NCBI GenBank assembly: GCA_963170055.1
Contig: CAUJGJ010000397.1
Coordinates: 12,145,301-12,209,300 of the forward strand
Direction: 5' to 3'
Source of the DNA: Halisarca cf. caerulea
Lineage: Eukaryota > Porifera > Demospongiae > Chondrillida > Halisarcidae
Length of the DNA stretch: 64,000 nt
Of the stretch, positions 37,079 through 47,866 are shown piece by piece. The notes under the pieces are model-generated. The model had not been told where the DNA came from. It searched no databases and saw only the letters and a program-made list of their open reading frames with translations. Position numbers and translations under genes: made by a program. Within the stretch, counting starts at the first letter, position 1. Every line of letters starts with the position of its first letter.

Positions 37079-40000
37079 TCAGCGAAAGTTGTCTGTTTTG
37101 GCCTTTCTGCATTGGAAGGGTGACGTGCGATTTGGCCTTCTGCCATCCACAATAAGCTTCTCGCTTGTCACTTCCCTGTCCACGTTTTCATTCTGAATAT
37201 AGATGGAGCATATACGTATACACGTATGCATGTATAGCAAGTATGAATATGTTAGGCACAAGTATATTTTGCTTCTATAGCCCCTAAAAATGATCTATAG
37301 GGGACATCCCCCGGCCCAGTTCCTACGCCTTTTACTAGACTAAGTACATGTACTTACCCAATCCATAACAGCTATGTCCATCCTCATCTGGTATGTCAGA
37401 TCTCCAAAGTGAATCCTTTTGGCAAATATGTAAACAGAGCATGATTAAACGATTCTATCCAAAAGGTATCCCGGCACTGCAATCATGCAAGAAGAGAGAC
37501 AATCCCATGCATAGCTACTGCCTATATAATGCTATAACCCTAACCCATAGGTACATCATTGCATGGAAATTACTAATACTCACCCGAGCATAGCTGTCTG
37601 CATGTCTATAAACTGGTAAAGATTTGATCTTTGCCAAAAAGGCATCCACTGTGGCCTTGTCTGTGATCACTTCTTCGTCAGGGGTATGGTTGGGATGCCG
37701 GCATAGAGAGGTGTAGTGGCAACCAGTATGCTTATCCTGTATTGGGTGACACATACATTTCTTTCAAATGAGCAAAATTAATATTGAATTTAGAAGAATG
37801 ACATTGAGTCCATATATGGCTATACTTGCAAACCTGGTAATGCTCCACAATATTCAGTAGCAGCTCTTTTAGCTTCTTACCAGATCCCCCGCAATTGGCC
37901 ATAGCCAAGTACGCATGGCGTTTAGTGCTGGCTCCTGTGATAAATTCATCATATACCTGACTTAGTTTTTTTATTCTGATGGATCCTTGTTTGAAGCTTA
38001 CTTTTGTCACTAAGCTGGGAAAACCATTTTTTCTCCATGTCCTTTTTGGGTCCTGCCGTGATATTCTTCATGGCATTTGATACTCCTTTTGTCCCTACAG
38101 ATATTGTATGAGGATTTACATGAAACATTGCATGACCATGTATAAACAGGACAATTATATATAGCTCACCATGCCAAGTATCGAAACTGTTGACATACCC
38201 TGCTTCCACAAGCCTCTTAGTGAGCGGTAAGTTCATGTCATGTGCCACCTCTGCCACTACCAATCCTGGTACAGTGGAGCCTCACTTATCCGTACCCCGG
38301 TTATCCGGCGCTTCGATTAACCGGAGGCACGGGTGCCATCTATATTCTAATTGATGCCCACCATTTTCGAGCTGAAAGAAGCTATGGCTAGTACTAGTGC
38401 AGCAGGCCTAGGTAGCAAACGAAAACGAGTAGTTCTTTCATTAGAGAGTAAGCTAGCTATATTAGATCGGTTAAAGTTTGGAGCAACTCAAGCGAAGCTT
38501 GCAGAAGAGTATGGAGTAGGGAAGTCAACCATTGCCGATATTAAGAAAAGCGAGGAGAAGCTTCGTTCCTTCGTATCGACGATGGATGGCTTGGCTGTGG
38601 ACAAGAAAAAGCGCAAAGTCATGCGAGTATCTATTGACGAAAGTCTTGACAAGGCCGTCTATCTTTGGTTTAGTCAGAAACGGAGTCAAAATATGCCGGT
38701 AAGCGGACCTGTTCTCTGTGAGAAGGCTGCCCAGCTCCACGAACAACTACACGAGGGTGGCGACATAACGCCTTTCCAGGCAAGTAGAGGTTGGCTGTGG
38801 CGTTTCTGTCAACGTCACAGCATAAGACAACTCTCCTTGCAAGGAGAAAAAGTTTCATCAAATGTCTCTTCTGTAGCACCTTTCAAAGATGAACTACAGC
38901 AACTGCTAGAACGTGAGAGCCTGACTTTAGAACAGCTGTACAACTGCGATGAGACTGGCCTATGCTACAGAATGCTTCCAAGTAAAACGCTTGCCTCAAG
39001 GTCAGAGAATGAAGCTAGTGGCATGAAAAAGCAGAAGGATCGTATAACACTTCTTGCATGCTCAAATGCAACAGGGATGCATAAATTGCCCTTGATGTTT
39101 ATTGGAAAGGCTGCTAATCCACGTTGTTTTAAGGGCATTAATAAGAAAGCTTTACCTGTTCAGTACTATTTCCAAAAGAATGCCTGGGTCAATTCGGATA
39201 TTTTTTGTGATTGGTTTCATAACCAGTTTGTTCCTGCTGTCACCAAGCACTTGAGAGAGAAAGGACTGCCTGTAAAAGCACTACTCTTACTTGACAATGC
39301 TCCTACGCATCCTGATACAGCCAGCCTGGTTGCCAATGAAGGAAAGATCAAAGCTTTGTTTTTGCCACCCAATACAACAGCTCTTATTCAGCCAATGGAT
39401 CAAGGAGTATTAGAAGCTCTCAAGCGAAGATATCGCAAGTCCCTGTTGCAGAAATTGCTACTAGAGGATCAAGAGGGAAGGTCAATCGTTCAGTTCGTGA
39501 AGGGCATCAATATGAAGGATGTTGTTTACATGACAGCTGCGGCGTGGGACGACGTTCCATGCTCAACTTTGGCAAAATCGTGGAAGAATCTACTTATTAT
39601 GGATGAGTCAATAGCAGGTGAACATGGCGAACCAGAGAGAAATCCAGATGATGAAATGCAGTGCAGTGAAATTGCTCGTCAACTTGATTCCAATCTGCAT
39701 GATGAAGACATTTCCGCATGGATGAGTGGAGACTCCGATGACAAGGGTTATCAGTTACTCTCAGATGATGATATTGTACAACATGTCTCTGAAATAGATG
39801 AGACTAATGACGAAGAGGAAGATGATTATGGCATCGATGAAGAGAAAGATGATATACCCAGTTCTGGAGAAGTCAAGGATATGTTAGATAAATGCATGCT
39901 GTGGTTTGAAAGACAGGATGAAAGCACCCCCACCTCGTTAATGTTGCTTAAAGAGTTGAGGGATTTAGCAGCAAGAAAGCGCTTAATGAAACTTAAGCAA

Positions 40001-41446
40001 TTGAAGCTAGACTCCTTTCTTAAGCCCAATTAAATAATTTATAAACATACTGTATATACATAATATATGGTATGCACCTGTATCCTCATAATCTGTTTTA
40101 CACTATACTGCGTTTTGATTAGACTATATCAATAATATTGTGTACATGTACTGTACTATGATAATGATGCATGCTTCCCGTATACGACCGTTTCACTTAT
40201 CCGACCATAGGCTGGTCCCAAAATAGTCGGATAAGTGAGGCTCTACTGTACATGTGTATAGATGATAGTGCAAGTGCACCAATGCATAGGAATGCACAAT
40301 TTGCACTCACCTCGTTCTTTGACAGATTCCAATACCATCATTGTGGCATCTACCTCACGAGTCTGAGCTACTCGGTGCGTCTCTCTAGAGAGGGTTTGAA
40401 TGCCAGCAACCTTATGTGTAGCACCCAAAATACAGGGTACTGTCGTGTGGTATGCATTTGCTGTGGATTCATGACGGGCATCACAAATCACCCACTACAG
40501 AGATTTAGGATGGTAGATAACATTTCATTGATTATGGGAACTTCAAATTTCATTGTTGACCTACTTCCTGATCACTGTTCTCACTCTTGCATTCACTAAT
40601 GGCTGCACACATTGACTCCACTGCTTCCTCGTGAATTGTGTCCATGTATTTCCTGGTGCGGTACACTGCATGTGGGGGAAGTATTACATTATAAGATTAT
40701 AATACTGTATGACATTGCAGTACATAATTATTACATAGTAGACAGACAAAATTTAATGTGATGTACTTCCTGCAATGTAGTGATCATTGACACACCCAAT
40801 TTTGGCAGCTTTGCTCATGCTTTTGTACTGCTGAGGCAGCACACCACTAGTGGTGAAAGCATGTACCATTCTGTATATTGAAACAAATTACAAATGAAAC
40901 ATACATGCAATGCGTTTCTAGATGAGTCATTCAGAATTAATATGAAATTTTCTCAAAGGTATACTGACAAACCAACCTTGCATTGACATTGTATCTATCT
41001 CCTATGATGGAGGAACTCAACCATCGTCGTTGGTGATTGCATCCAGTGCTTGCGCACACAATGTCTGCGCACACAACATGCCCCTTCATTGTAGTCTGTC
41101 CAATTCTCCAGGCTGTATTGTGGCACTTGTGACACTTTGTGTAGGCCTCCTGAAACAACAGCCTTAGTTGCTGCTCTTCACACACATGAAGTTGATCACA
41201 TGCATCTGGCCTTTCAACCATCATCTGCTTCACCTTGCTATTACTGGCTCCCGGGCATTCGACAGCACCATTATGGAATTCGTAAAACTCCAGTAGCTCA
41301 ACCAGAACATCTCTTGTACTTGCACTTGCACCCTTTCCTGGAATTTTGATCCTAATAGCGTCCAACCTACTGGATATGCCTAACATATCTCTGTCGTCGT
41401 GACAGTAGCACGATATTCTTGGACGCTTCACAGGTATTCTCGCCAT
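37079..41446 (-). CDS. Zinc-ribbon DDE transposase-like gene, about 10 exons
   Basis: Exons from 41446 downward: 41446-40970, 40871-40766, about 40664-40563, 40491-40311, 38265-38171, 38094-38003, about 37966-37833, 37738-37591, about 37480-37362 and 37194-37079. The N terminus has a zinc-ribbon pattern (CHKCHNTAW...VCADIVCASTGCNHQRRW). The core contains VICDARHESTANAYHTTVPCI (Asp), then VVAEVAHDMNLPLTKRL and the hallmark NSFDTWHGTKGVSNAM. Later blocks are WESFNHALFTYLPKRIHF-like residues (IESFNHALFTYLPKRI) and VMDWNEN across a splice. Fish, coral and sponge genomes hold many copies of this family, but I do not know its superfamily name. No stop is visible in the supported exons, so it may be intact apart from the Tigger insertion in its fourth intron. 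Confidence 0.65.
38272..40248 (+). mobile_element. Tigger/pogo element 2, apparently intact
   Basis: 1977 bp, ends CAGTGGAGCCTCACTTATCC and, on the other strand, CAGTAGAGCCTCACTTATCC. It is flanked by TA at 38270-38271 and 40249-40250. It encodes one full-length transposase and sits in the fourth intron of the 41446-37079 gene, in opposite orientation. Confidence 0.93.
38351..40033 (+). CDS. Tigger/pogo-type DDE transposase, 560 aa, intact
   Basis: A single uninterrupted frame. Residues 20-75 form a CENP-B-type HTH (SLESKLAILDRLKFG, LAEEYGVGKSTIADIKK). Residues 85-165 form the second HTH (LDKAVYLWFSQKRSQNMPV, RGWLWRFCQRHSI). The DDE_1 core has Asp in YNCDETGLCYRMLP (about 200), Asp in LLLLDNAPTHPD (about 314) and Asp in LIQPMDQGVLEAL (about 349), the last two about 34 residues apart. 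An acidic region (DETNDEEEDDYG) precedes a short basic C terminus. Length and motifs match active Tigger/jerky-type proteins. The TIRs and TA duplications are in place, so this is a candidate for a currently mobile element. Confidence 0.93.
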   Translation: MMPTIFELKEAMASTSAAGLGSKRKRVVLSLESKLAILDRLKFGATQAKLAEEYGVGKSTIADIKKSEEKLRSFVSTMDGLAVDKKKRKVMRVSIDESLDKAVYLWFSQKRSQNMPVSGPVLCEKAAQLHEQLHEGGDITPFQASRGWLWRFCQRHSIRQLSLQGEKVSSNVSSVAPFKDELQQLLERESLTLEQLYNCDETGLCYRMLPSKTLASRSENEASGMKKQKDRITLLACSNATGMHKLPLMFIGKAANPRCFKGINKKALPVQYYFQKNAWVNSDIFCDWFHNQFVPAVTKHLREKGLPVKALLLLDNAPTHPDTASLVANEGKIKALFLPPNTTALIQPMDQGVLEALKRRYRKSLLQKLLLEDQEGRSIVQFVKGINMKDVVYMTAAAWDDVPCSTLAKSWKNLLIMDESIAGEHGEPERNPDDEMQCSEIARQLDSNLHDEDISAWMSGDSDDKGYQLLSDDDIVQHVSEIDETNDEEEDDYGIDEEKDDIPSSGEVKDMLDKCMLWFERQDESTPTSLMLLKELRDLAARKRLMKLKQLKLDSFLKPN

Positions 41447-41449
41447 TCA

Positions 41450-42190
41450 GCACAATCAGGAGTTTCATTCGAAACAGAAAGCCCTTGACTGCAGTTCTAC
41501 ATTATATAGTGCGGCACGAACGAAATTCCTAGATATGCACACGTTGCTGGCGTCGATCGATCCAACTCGATAACAACCGTGGAGAGGTTAGAATATCAAA
41601 GCTCGGAATGTCGGGAAGAAATTACCGCGGTAGGTGTAGATTGAAGACTTTAAAATGCATTTCTTCGAGCGGCGAAGCACCAGAAGCATCGCTTTCGTCT
41701 TGAATTTATATTAGTAAGTACATAAGTGCAGCAATGTTATATTTGTATGTAGCAATAAGCATTAATATTAGTTTTACAATGGATTATTGGACGTAGTGTT
41801 ATTTCCAGTATATCTCAAGGCCACCATTTTTTTACAAACACGTTTTGGAGAGGAGCAACGCCCCTTTTATACTCGCAGTCCACGTTTAAGAAAAGCCATT
41901 TGTTACATGTGTAGGTACATAACCCTAACCCTAGAGGTAACCCAGGGTATCCCTGAAGAAAAATAAACCAAAAGAAGCAAACAGTAAGCTAGACAAGTTG
42001 AAGTCACATATACAGAAGCCTACCTGTCTACCTTGTCTACCTTGTCTACCAGGTACACACATGAGGATCACAGCACATAAGTAAAAATAAATGCAAGTCA
42101 CACACACATGCACACACACAAATACACATAAATATGTACAATTACAACAAGTACATACAGTACTCCAATACAGTACTTACCAAAGGCCAA
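41450..42190. other. Upstream flank of the zinc-ribbon gene; no gene seen
   Basis: CpG-containing sequence directly upstream of the start at 41446 may hold the promoter. A short CTACCTTGT triplication is at about 42021-42050 and a CA-rich stretch at about 42097-42128. Confidence 0.45.
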
Positions 42191-42191
42191 T

Positions 42192-42890
42192 CAGTCTGGC
42201 TGAGGGGCTGAGGGGCTGAGGAGAGGCTAGAGCTGGCTGAGGGGCTGAGGAGAGGCTGGAGCAGGCTGAGGGGCTGAGGAGAGGCTGGAGCAGGCTGAGG
42301 AGCTGAGGAGAGGCTGGAGCAAGCTGAGGAGAGGCAGCTGACTGAGGAGCTGAGGGGTTGAGGAGAGGCTGAGCAGGCTGAGGGGCTGAGGAGAGGCTGG
42401 AGCAGACTGAGGGGCTGAGGAGAGGCTGGAGCAGGCTGAGGGGCTGAGGAGAGTCTGGAGCAGGCTGAGGGGCTGAGGAGAGGCTGGAGCACGCTGAGGG
42501 GCTGAGGAGAGGCTGGAGCAGGCTGAGGGGCTGAGGAGAGGCTGGAGCAGGCTGAGGGGCTGAGGAGAGTCTGGAGCAGGCTGAGGGGCTGAGAAGAGGC
42601 TGGAGCACGCTGAGGGGCTGAGGAGAGGCTGGAGCAGGCTGAGGGGCTGAGGAGAGGCTGGAGCAGGCTGAGGGGCTGAGGGATTGAGGAGGGGCTGGAG
42701 CAGGCTGAGGGGCTGAGGAGAGGCTGGAGCAGGCTGAGGGGCTGAGGAGAGGCTGGAGCAGGCTGAGGGGATGAGGAGAGGCTGGAGCAGGCTGAGGAGC
42801 TGAGGAGAGGCTGGAGCTGGCTGAGGGGCTGAGGAGAGGCTAGAGCTGGCTGAGGAGAGGCTGGAGCAGGCTGAGGGGTTGAGGAGAGAC
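42192..42890. repeat. 29-bp minisatellite, about 23 copies
   Basis: The unit GGCTGAGGGGCTGAGGAGAG plus GCTGGAGCA is 29 bp. As 29 is not a multiple of 3, each frame cycles every three units, giving a 29-residue Pro/Ser/Leu-rich pseudo-repeat (PQPAPASPQPLSLLQPLLS...). The minus-strand open frame at 42142-42966 is therefore a by-product unless spliced to the neighbouring exons. Confidence 0.92.
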
Positions 42891-42989
42891 GGTCAGGAAT
42901 CCTCTTCCTATCACGGGTCACTGCGATGAAAATAAGCAGGAGCTGAAGTAAAGTTTGTATTACCATATACAGACAATATACATATCATA

Positions 42990-43935
42990 GAATAACTATA
43001 CCACGAACCAAGATGAGCACATTGTGGGCTAAAGCCACAGTTGGCACACTGGCCCTGGCAGGTCTGGTGGTAGTGACCAGCTTGGCCACAGTTCCCACAA
43101 GTCACAGATCTTAGCTGTCTAGCCACGCCTTTATCTACAAATGTTTTCAGCCTGTTGGACTTCTCCAACAACTGGACCATGGCCTCCCTTGACCTCATGT
43201 AGGTTGCCCTGATGTAATTGATTTGCAATATATGACAACTGAAAAGCATACAATGGATTTACAAAGCACTCACCTGAAGAACATTCTGGTCATCTTGTCA
43301 TTATATTTTTCAAGACCCTGCTGGATGAAAGGCAACAAGGATCCATGCTGCCTCAAAAATTGTCCCACATGTGAATGCATGGCATGGATGTACGGCGTCA
43401 CTTTGTTCTTCTGGTAGACCTTGCAGAAAAGGTCTACCCATGTCCTTGCCCTGTCCTAAAACTCAGCAACTGTGACTGAAGTGATCTCAAGCAGGCAAGC
43501 TTAATGACCGGTTGAGGTCAAGGAGTTGCACCCACAAAGACTAAATTGAGCCAACCACAGTAGTTGGCTCTCCAGGTAAGAGGGTACTAATGTCTACCCT
43601 GGCGAAGATCTTCAGCTTCTCTGGGCCTGTGCATTTATAGTAAACGTATATAGTGTAAAGCCAAGAACAATACTTACACTGACAACAGAAGAGAAACCTG
43701 TGAACGTCCTCCTCCACTTCATTTTGGACGAGTCCACTTGAACATTAAAGCCAGAAATCCCAATGCTGGCAACAAAGGCCCTGTGTGTGGTGTGCACTTT
43801 CTTAACTGGGGTTGCTGTTTGGCTCAATCCCTTTACCAGTGCCTCAAACTGTAATTGGACTTTAAGTGTAGTTAAGCCCAGCTGCTTCAGCTGCACATGA
43901 TGGCTACAAATATTAGCTGCTAATGCCGCAAGCAT
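42990..43935 (-). pseudogene. Transposon protein C-terminal exons with CCHC knuckle
   Basis: The exon at about 43935-43680 encodes LTTLKVQLQFEALVKGLSQ and VQVDSSKMKW. The exon at about 43419-43272 encodes VTPYIHAMHSHVGQFLRQHG...FIQQGLEKYNDKMTRMFF. The exon at about 43209-43000 encodes RSREAMVQLLEKSNRLKTF, then CGNCGQAGHYHQTC (CCHC) and CANCGFSPQC. The 'TPYxHA..H....GxxxxFxQQGLEKxND' block is common in sponge and cnidarian transposon proteins. I cannot name the family. Upstream exons were not found, so I call it a fragment. Confidence 0.5.
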
Positions 43936-43939
43936 TTGG

Positions 43940-44970
43940 CCATCAATTTCCTCTCCTGTACATACAGACAGACATATTAGTGTCTATAATTTCAATGTTA
44001 GTGACATGATGCTGGTACAGAAATATAAAAGTTACTAAACATATACATGACCAGGAACACTTTGTATTAGTATTATTAGTATATAACCAGTTTCACTTAC
44101 AGAACAGCAATTTTCTCAGATATTTTCTGGGACATATACTGGTGAACTTGGACCTCTGTTCAAGTATCAATTGGCCCTGCACTTGTGGTTGGATCTACTG
44201 GATCCAAAACAACTGCTGCTCACGTCTCACAAATTTGAATTTTGGGCATATGTCGTAGAAACCACTTGATCAATGACATCGTGTTTAAAATGGAGGAGGA
44301 ATACTGTTGTTCTCTCACTTGTTTTCTTTTCCTAGCCTTCTGTTTAGTTGATTTTCATCAGTGGTTGAGAGAGGTCATTGGAACAATCCATAGTTTGTCG
44401 TTACTTGTGAGTAGAACAGATGCAGTGGAACAAACAAGTCCTATAGTCGTCTTTATTCACATGTTTATTTTAAGTACTTTCAGCTTGTCAGGAAAAGAGA
44501 TCAGTCATTGCACATGGAAGAAGAAAATTCAGACAATGTAGAAAGGAATGGATCATTATAATCTGTTTTAATGATTGCCACACTTGGAGACTGAGTAAAT
44601 GCTTCTTTGTATTAAGAAGATAGACAGACATGAGCAAATAGTTCACTCTGAACTGAGCCTGCACTTTCAGTAAGAATCTCTAATTATGTACCAGCTGTAC
44701 TACGCAGGTATGTTATGGCACTTTTTGCCATAAAACAAAATGGCTGCCATTTCCGAACGCTTCAAATTAACCGCTTTGTTTTAGCTTCCTGAAGGTTTCA
44801 AACCCCAAAAAACAATACAGATAGCAAACTGAACATTCATATTTTACTCGTCCAAAAACATGTTGTACCTGTTTTATGGTTGCTATTTTTCAACCATATC
44901 AAAATTAGCAATACGCAAAAAAGCGGAAAGAAAGACCCTATGAGTTTTGATGCACAAATCGATTCACAAT
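43940..44970. other. Unassigned region
   Basis: There may be minor exon remnants near 44110-44230 on the minus strand, but none with a motif. A plus-strand open frame at 44242-44541 shows no domain. I see no other structure. Confidence 0.4.
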
Positions 44971-44972
44971 AT

Positions 44973-45122
44973 AGGACTGTGCAAAAAGGATCCTCCAAAA
45001 ACCCATGGAACAAGAATAATCTGCGAAACCGGTACAGGGCTAGGTGGGCAAAGGGCTAGACGAGCACTGTGCAAATTCCTACATCACGCATGTTCAGCAC
45101 ATTGTATATATATGTGCTGCTG
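44973..45122 (-). mobile_element. Partial copy of the hairpin-ended element (gamma)
   Basis: Shares ACTGTGCAAAAAGG, ACCGGTACAGGGCTAGGTGG and GTGCAAATTCCTACATC with the arm and hairpin of 33410-34698. It stops within the hairpin (ATATGTGCTGC). Confidence 0.75.
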
Positions 45123-45171
45123 GAAGAACATTTTGGGAGCAACAGGTACGTATGAGGTACAGTTTCAAGCA

Positions 45172-45209
45172 TAGATACTCTAACTTACGTAGGTTAGAGT
45201 ATCTATGGT
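45172..45209. repeat. Short perfect hairpin
   Basis: Arms CATAGATACTCTAAC and GTTAGAGTATCTATG (15 bp, perfect) around an 8-base loop TTACGTAG, itself nearly palindromic. Confidence 0.85.
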
Positions 45210-45261
45210 CCAATTGGGTAAACATATTGCAAAGTGATATGTAAATTTGATTTTATCATGC

Positions 45262-45463
45262 ACAATACAGAGAAAGGCATCAGAAATCAGAGGGCCTAAG
45301 GAGATGCGCTGGAACCCTCTCATGATAAAATGGTGTCTATATCTGAAGTCCCTATCTACAGCAGCTTATGATACTCTGCAAGATGTGCTCAAACTGCCAT
45401 CCACTAGAACATTAAGAGACTACACACATTGGATGGCTGCAAAACCAGGTTACTTGACCACGC
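45262..45463 (+). pseudogene. THAP/P-element-like transposase exon fragment
   Basis: The frame encodes MRWNPLMIKWCLYLKSLSTAAYDTL, then LKLPSTRTLRDYTHWM and GYLTTQ. 'RWxPLxIKWCLYL...AYxxL...LPSxRTLRDYT' is the helical region just before the catalytic core in THAP/P-element-type transposases of sponges and corals. No neighbouring exons were found, so this is an isolated fragment. Confidence 0.55.
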
Positions 45464-46926
45464 AGATGCATTCATGCATGCATAATATTGTGCCAATTAA
45501 TGCATTATGATAATACAGTAGAACCTCACAAATACGACCACCCTCGGGACTGTTGTAAGTGGTCTTAGTTTTGAGGTGGTCTTATTTCTGAAAGTACTGC
45601 CTAGAATAGCATGGCACATCCAGAAATCTTTCCATAGACACAGGATGCACATAAGGCAATATAACCGTAGAAAAATTGTACCATCACACCTCTTTTATTG
45701 TTACTCCATAACGATGTTAAAAAGTGACCCCAAGTTTACTATCTCTTTTTACTGATGTCGTTATTTTAGAGCCTAATGTCCACAGAAAACAGCAGTATCC
45801 ACAAATAAGTAAATAAGCCATATGTCCCACATGTGTTATCTCCTCATATGTAACCACAAGCTTTATCTTGAATTGCTAATCTTACTCCCTTCCAAGTCTC
45901 AATGGGTAAGCTCAGCTGTTGGCCTTAAGCAAGTCAAATGATGGTTTGGATTTAAGCCTACTATACGTGAGCTATGTCTATGGGATGTCAAATGGTTCAA
46001 AATTGGTGTGGTCAAAATAGAACACGCATGTTGTCATATGATAGCTTGTGATGCACATGTGAGTGTTGTGCGAGACAGTATAATATCACAGTACTGCTTG
46101 CTGTTGTGTGGAATGGTGAACTACCACAGCGTGTAATCTTACAAAGATATTCAACAGAATCACTGGATTGTACTTGCTTCTGTTCTTCCTCATGGGACCA
46201 ACTTGGGGCTGTTTGTTCCTAATTAGTGAATTTTCTACATCCTCCATTCTCTTTCATGCTTTGGCAATGGCTTTTGTGTTGGACAACAGCATTTTTGATA
46301 GGAGGCTTGCAAGCGATGGCAACTCCGATGTCATGGGAACTGTAGCTACATGAAAGACCCCAATGCAAGTTCACCTTGTTTTAGCTGACCCCGCAGCCCT
46401 GCGGGCAGCTTCTTCTCCAGCCAGACTGGTCAGTTTGCATTGAACGTAGTATAATTTCTTGATTAGACTATTTATGCAACAATATACATGTGTACATGCA
46501 TATTCACTTAATACAATAATATATATTTATATTATATATATAATATGCATATATACATTATGTGGCTTGGACGGCAGCTCTGATGTCATGGGGACTGTTA
46601 GTGAGTTGGCTGGTCAGGTATAGGGCAACTGCCTCCCTGTCCTGGACCTTACAGCCAGTTTGCATCGAGCATAGTACGTATGTTTTTTCTCCCATCCATG
46701 TATTGCCACTATTTCGACAATAATATACTATTATAATATAGTGAATACGAATTGAAGTGTATGCAAGTAGTGCATGCTATGAATTTAATATAATAAATAA
46801 TTATACCGTGAATGTTAATATAATAATATGCTAAGGTGAAATAATTATTCATGCAATGAATATAAATCTAATTAATGTAAGCAAAAACACACAATGACAT
46901 GCGAAAATTGCCCACCTCTCTACTGC
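45464..46926. other. Non-coding region with a Tigger-like end and a diverged duplication
   Basis: At 45523-45545 the sequence TACAGTAGAACCTCACAAATACGACC resembles a Tigger-type MITE end; its partner is not obvious. Two diverged copies of a 'GATGTCATGGGAACTG ... CAGTTTGCATTGA' segment lie at about 46320-46450 and 46570-46680. No gene. Confidence 0.45.
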
Positions 46927-46932
46927 TCAAAG

Positions 46933-47285
46933 AAGGAGTGAGCCTCGTCTGGTTTCCATGATGGAATGAGAGAGCCCAACACAGAGAGCATTACCCCTTT
47001 GGATGGCGATGGAGATCCTTTGGATGAGGAACTCAAAAGATCTGTGGTCACCAGTAGCTGCCTTCAGCCTTTGGCCAAGGTTTCTGAAGAAATCTTGGGC
47101 CTGTGGACCAAAAGGGCCAAGCATCTCAACCGCGATTGGGATGAACTGATAGGATGAGCCCAGCTGGGCATACTTGAAGACGAGCTGGGCATACTTGCTC
47201 GTCTTCAGTGCTTCTGCACGAGCTGCTGCATTGCCAGGTTCTGAGATGGATCGATGCAGGTTGGAAACACAGAGAGTGCAGTCCT
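46933..47285 (-). pseudogene. C-terminal end of the deleted LINE protein
   Basis: SNLHRSISEPGNAAARAEALKTSKYAQL, then YQFIPIAVEMLGPFGPQAQDFF, LGQRLKAATGDHRSFEFLIQR and ISIAIQRGNALC. Related LINE proteins from corals and sponges end with the same 'F.P...ETLG.xGP...F..LG.R....TGD.R...FL.QR.S.A.QR.NA' pattern. A short 'KYAQLxF' duplication is present. The region normally preceding this part (the 'TDGKRPDG' nuclease-like block) is lost. Confidence 0.7.
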
Positions 47286-47307
47286 GAGGGCTCCAAACGA
47301 GAAGGGA

Positions 47308-47579
47308 TGTTTGAAGCGACTTCCATAAGGTCTGAAGAGGAAATTCAAGCATTGCTTGACAGTAACCGAAGGAACCAGTCAATATTTGAGAGAATAGCCA
47401 GGGAAATGGCCACTGCAGGGTTTAGCAAGACAGCTGCTCAATGCAAGGATAAAATCAAAAAGCTAAAAAACAAGTACAAAAAACTTAAAGATGGCCATGA
47501 TGTCTCCAGGAATAACCGACAAAACTGGACATTTTACGATAAAATGGATGAAGTTCTTGGCACGAGGCATTCAGTCTAA
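47308..47579 (+). CDS. Harbinger-associated MYB/trihelix-like protein
   Basis: The frame encodes EEEIQALLDSNRRNQSIFERIAREMATAGFSKTAAQCKDKIKKLKNKYKKLKDG and ends NNRQNWTFYDKMDEVLG. This is a Myb/SANT-like (trihelix, Myb_DNA-bind_4) domain. Such proteins are the second gene of PIF/Harbinger elements and recruit the transposase. The normal first residues (a 'WTxxEV' segment) are missing or divergent. The start inside 47208-47308 belongs to the neighbouring LINE, so the true N terminus has probably been lost. Confidence 0.65.
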
Positions 47580-47620
47580 CCCCCTGTCACCATAGACACT
47601 AGTGCTGCACCACAGCAAGA

Positions 47621-47866
47621 TCAAAACGATTCAGAAGATGGTGAGGGTGAAACTACAACTGCAGAACATGATGAGACAATAGGCCATGATGTAAATGAAC
47701 AATCTTTGAGTCGGCCAAATCCATTTTCCACCACCATCCGGGGCCGAGACAGTCTGTAGTTGTATGTTTTTTGGCTACATGACAGACCTCTATCAGGAAA
47801 GGGCTTCATTAGCCAAGTTTTCATCGGGTAGGCAGCATCACCTATAAGGTAAGGTGGTACTTGCAC
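47621..47866 (-). pseudogene. Harbinger DDE transposase fragment
   Basis: VPPYLIGDAAYPMKTWLMKPFPD and YNYRLSRPRMVVENGFGRLKD. The 'GDxAYPL.PWLMKPFP' and 'NYRLSRARMVVENAFGRLK' blocks hold the second Asp and the Glu of PIF/Harbinger transposases. The rest of the catalytic domain is absent. Confidence 0.8.

Noticed and set aside
42142..42966. Long Pro/Ser/Leu-rich open frame as a structural protein
   Set aside because: It is the three-frame reading of a 29-bp minisatellite; no start context or domain supports a protein.
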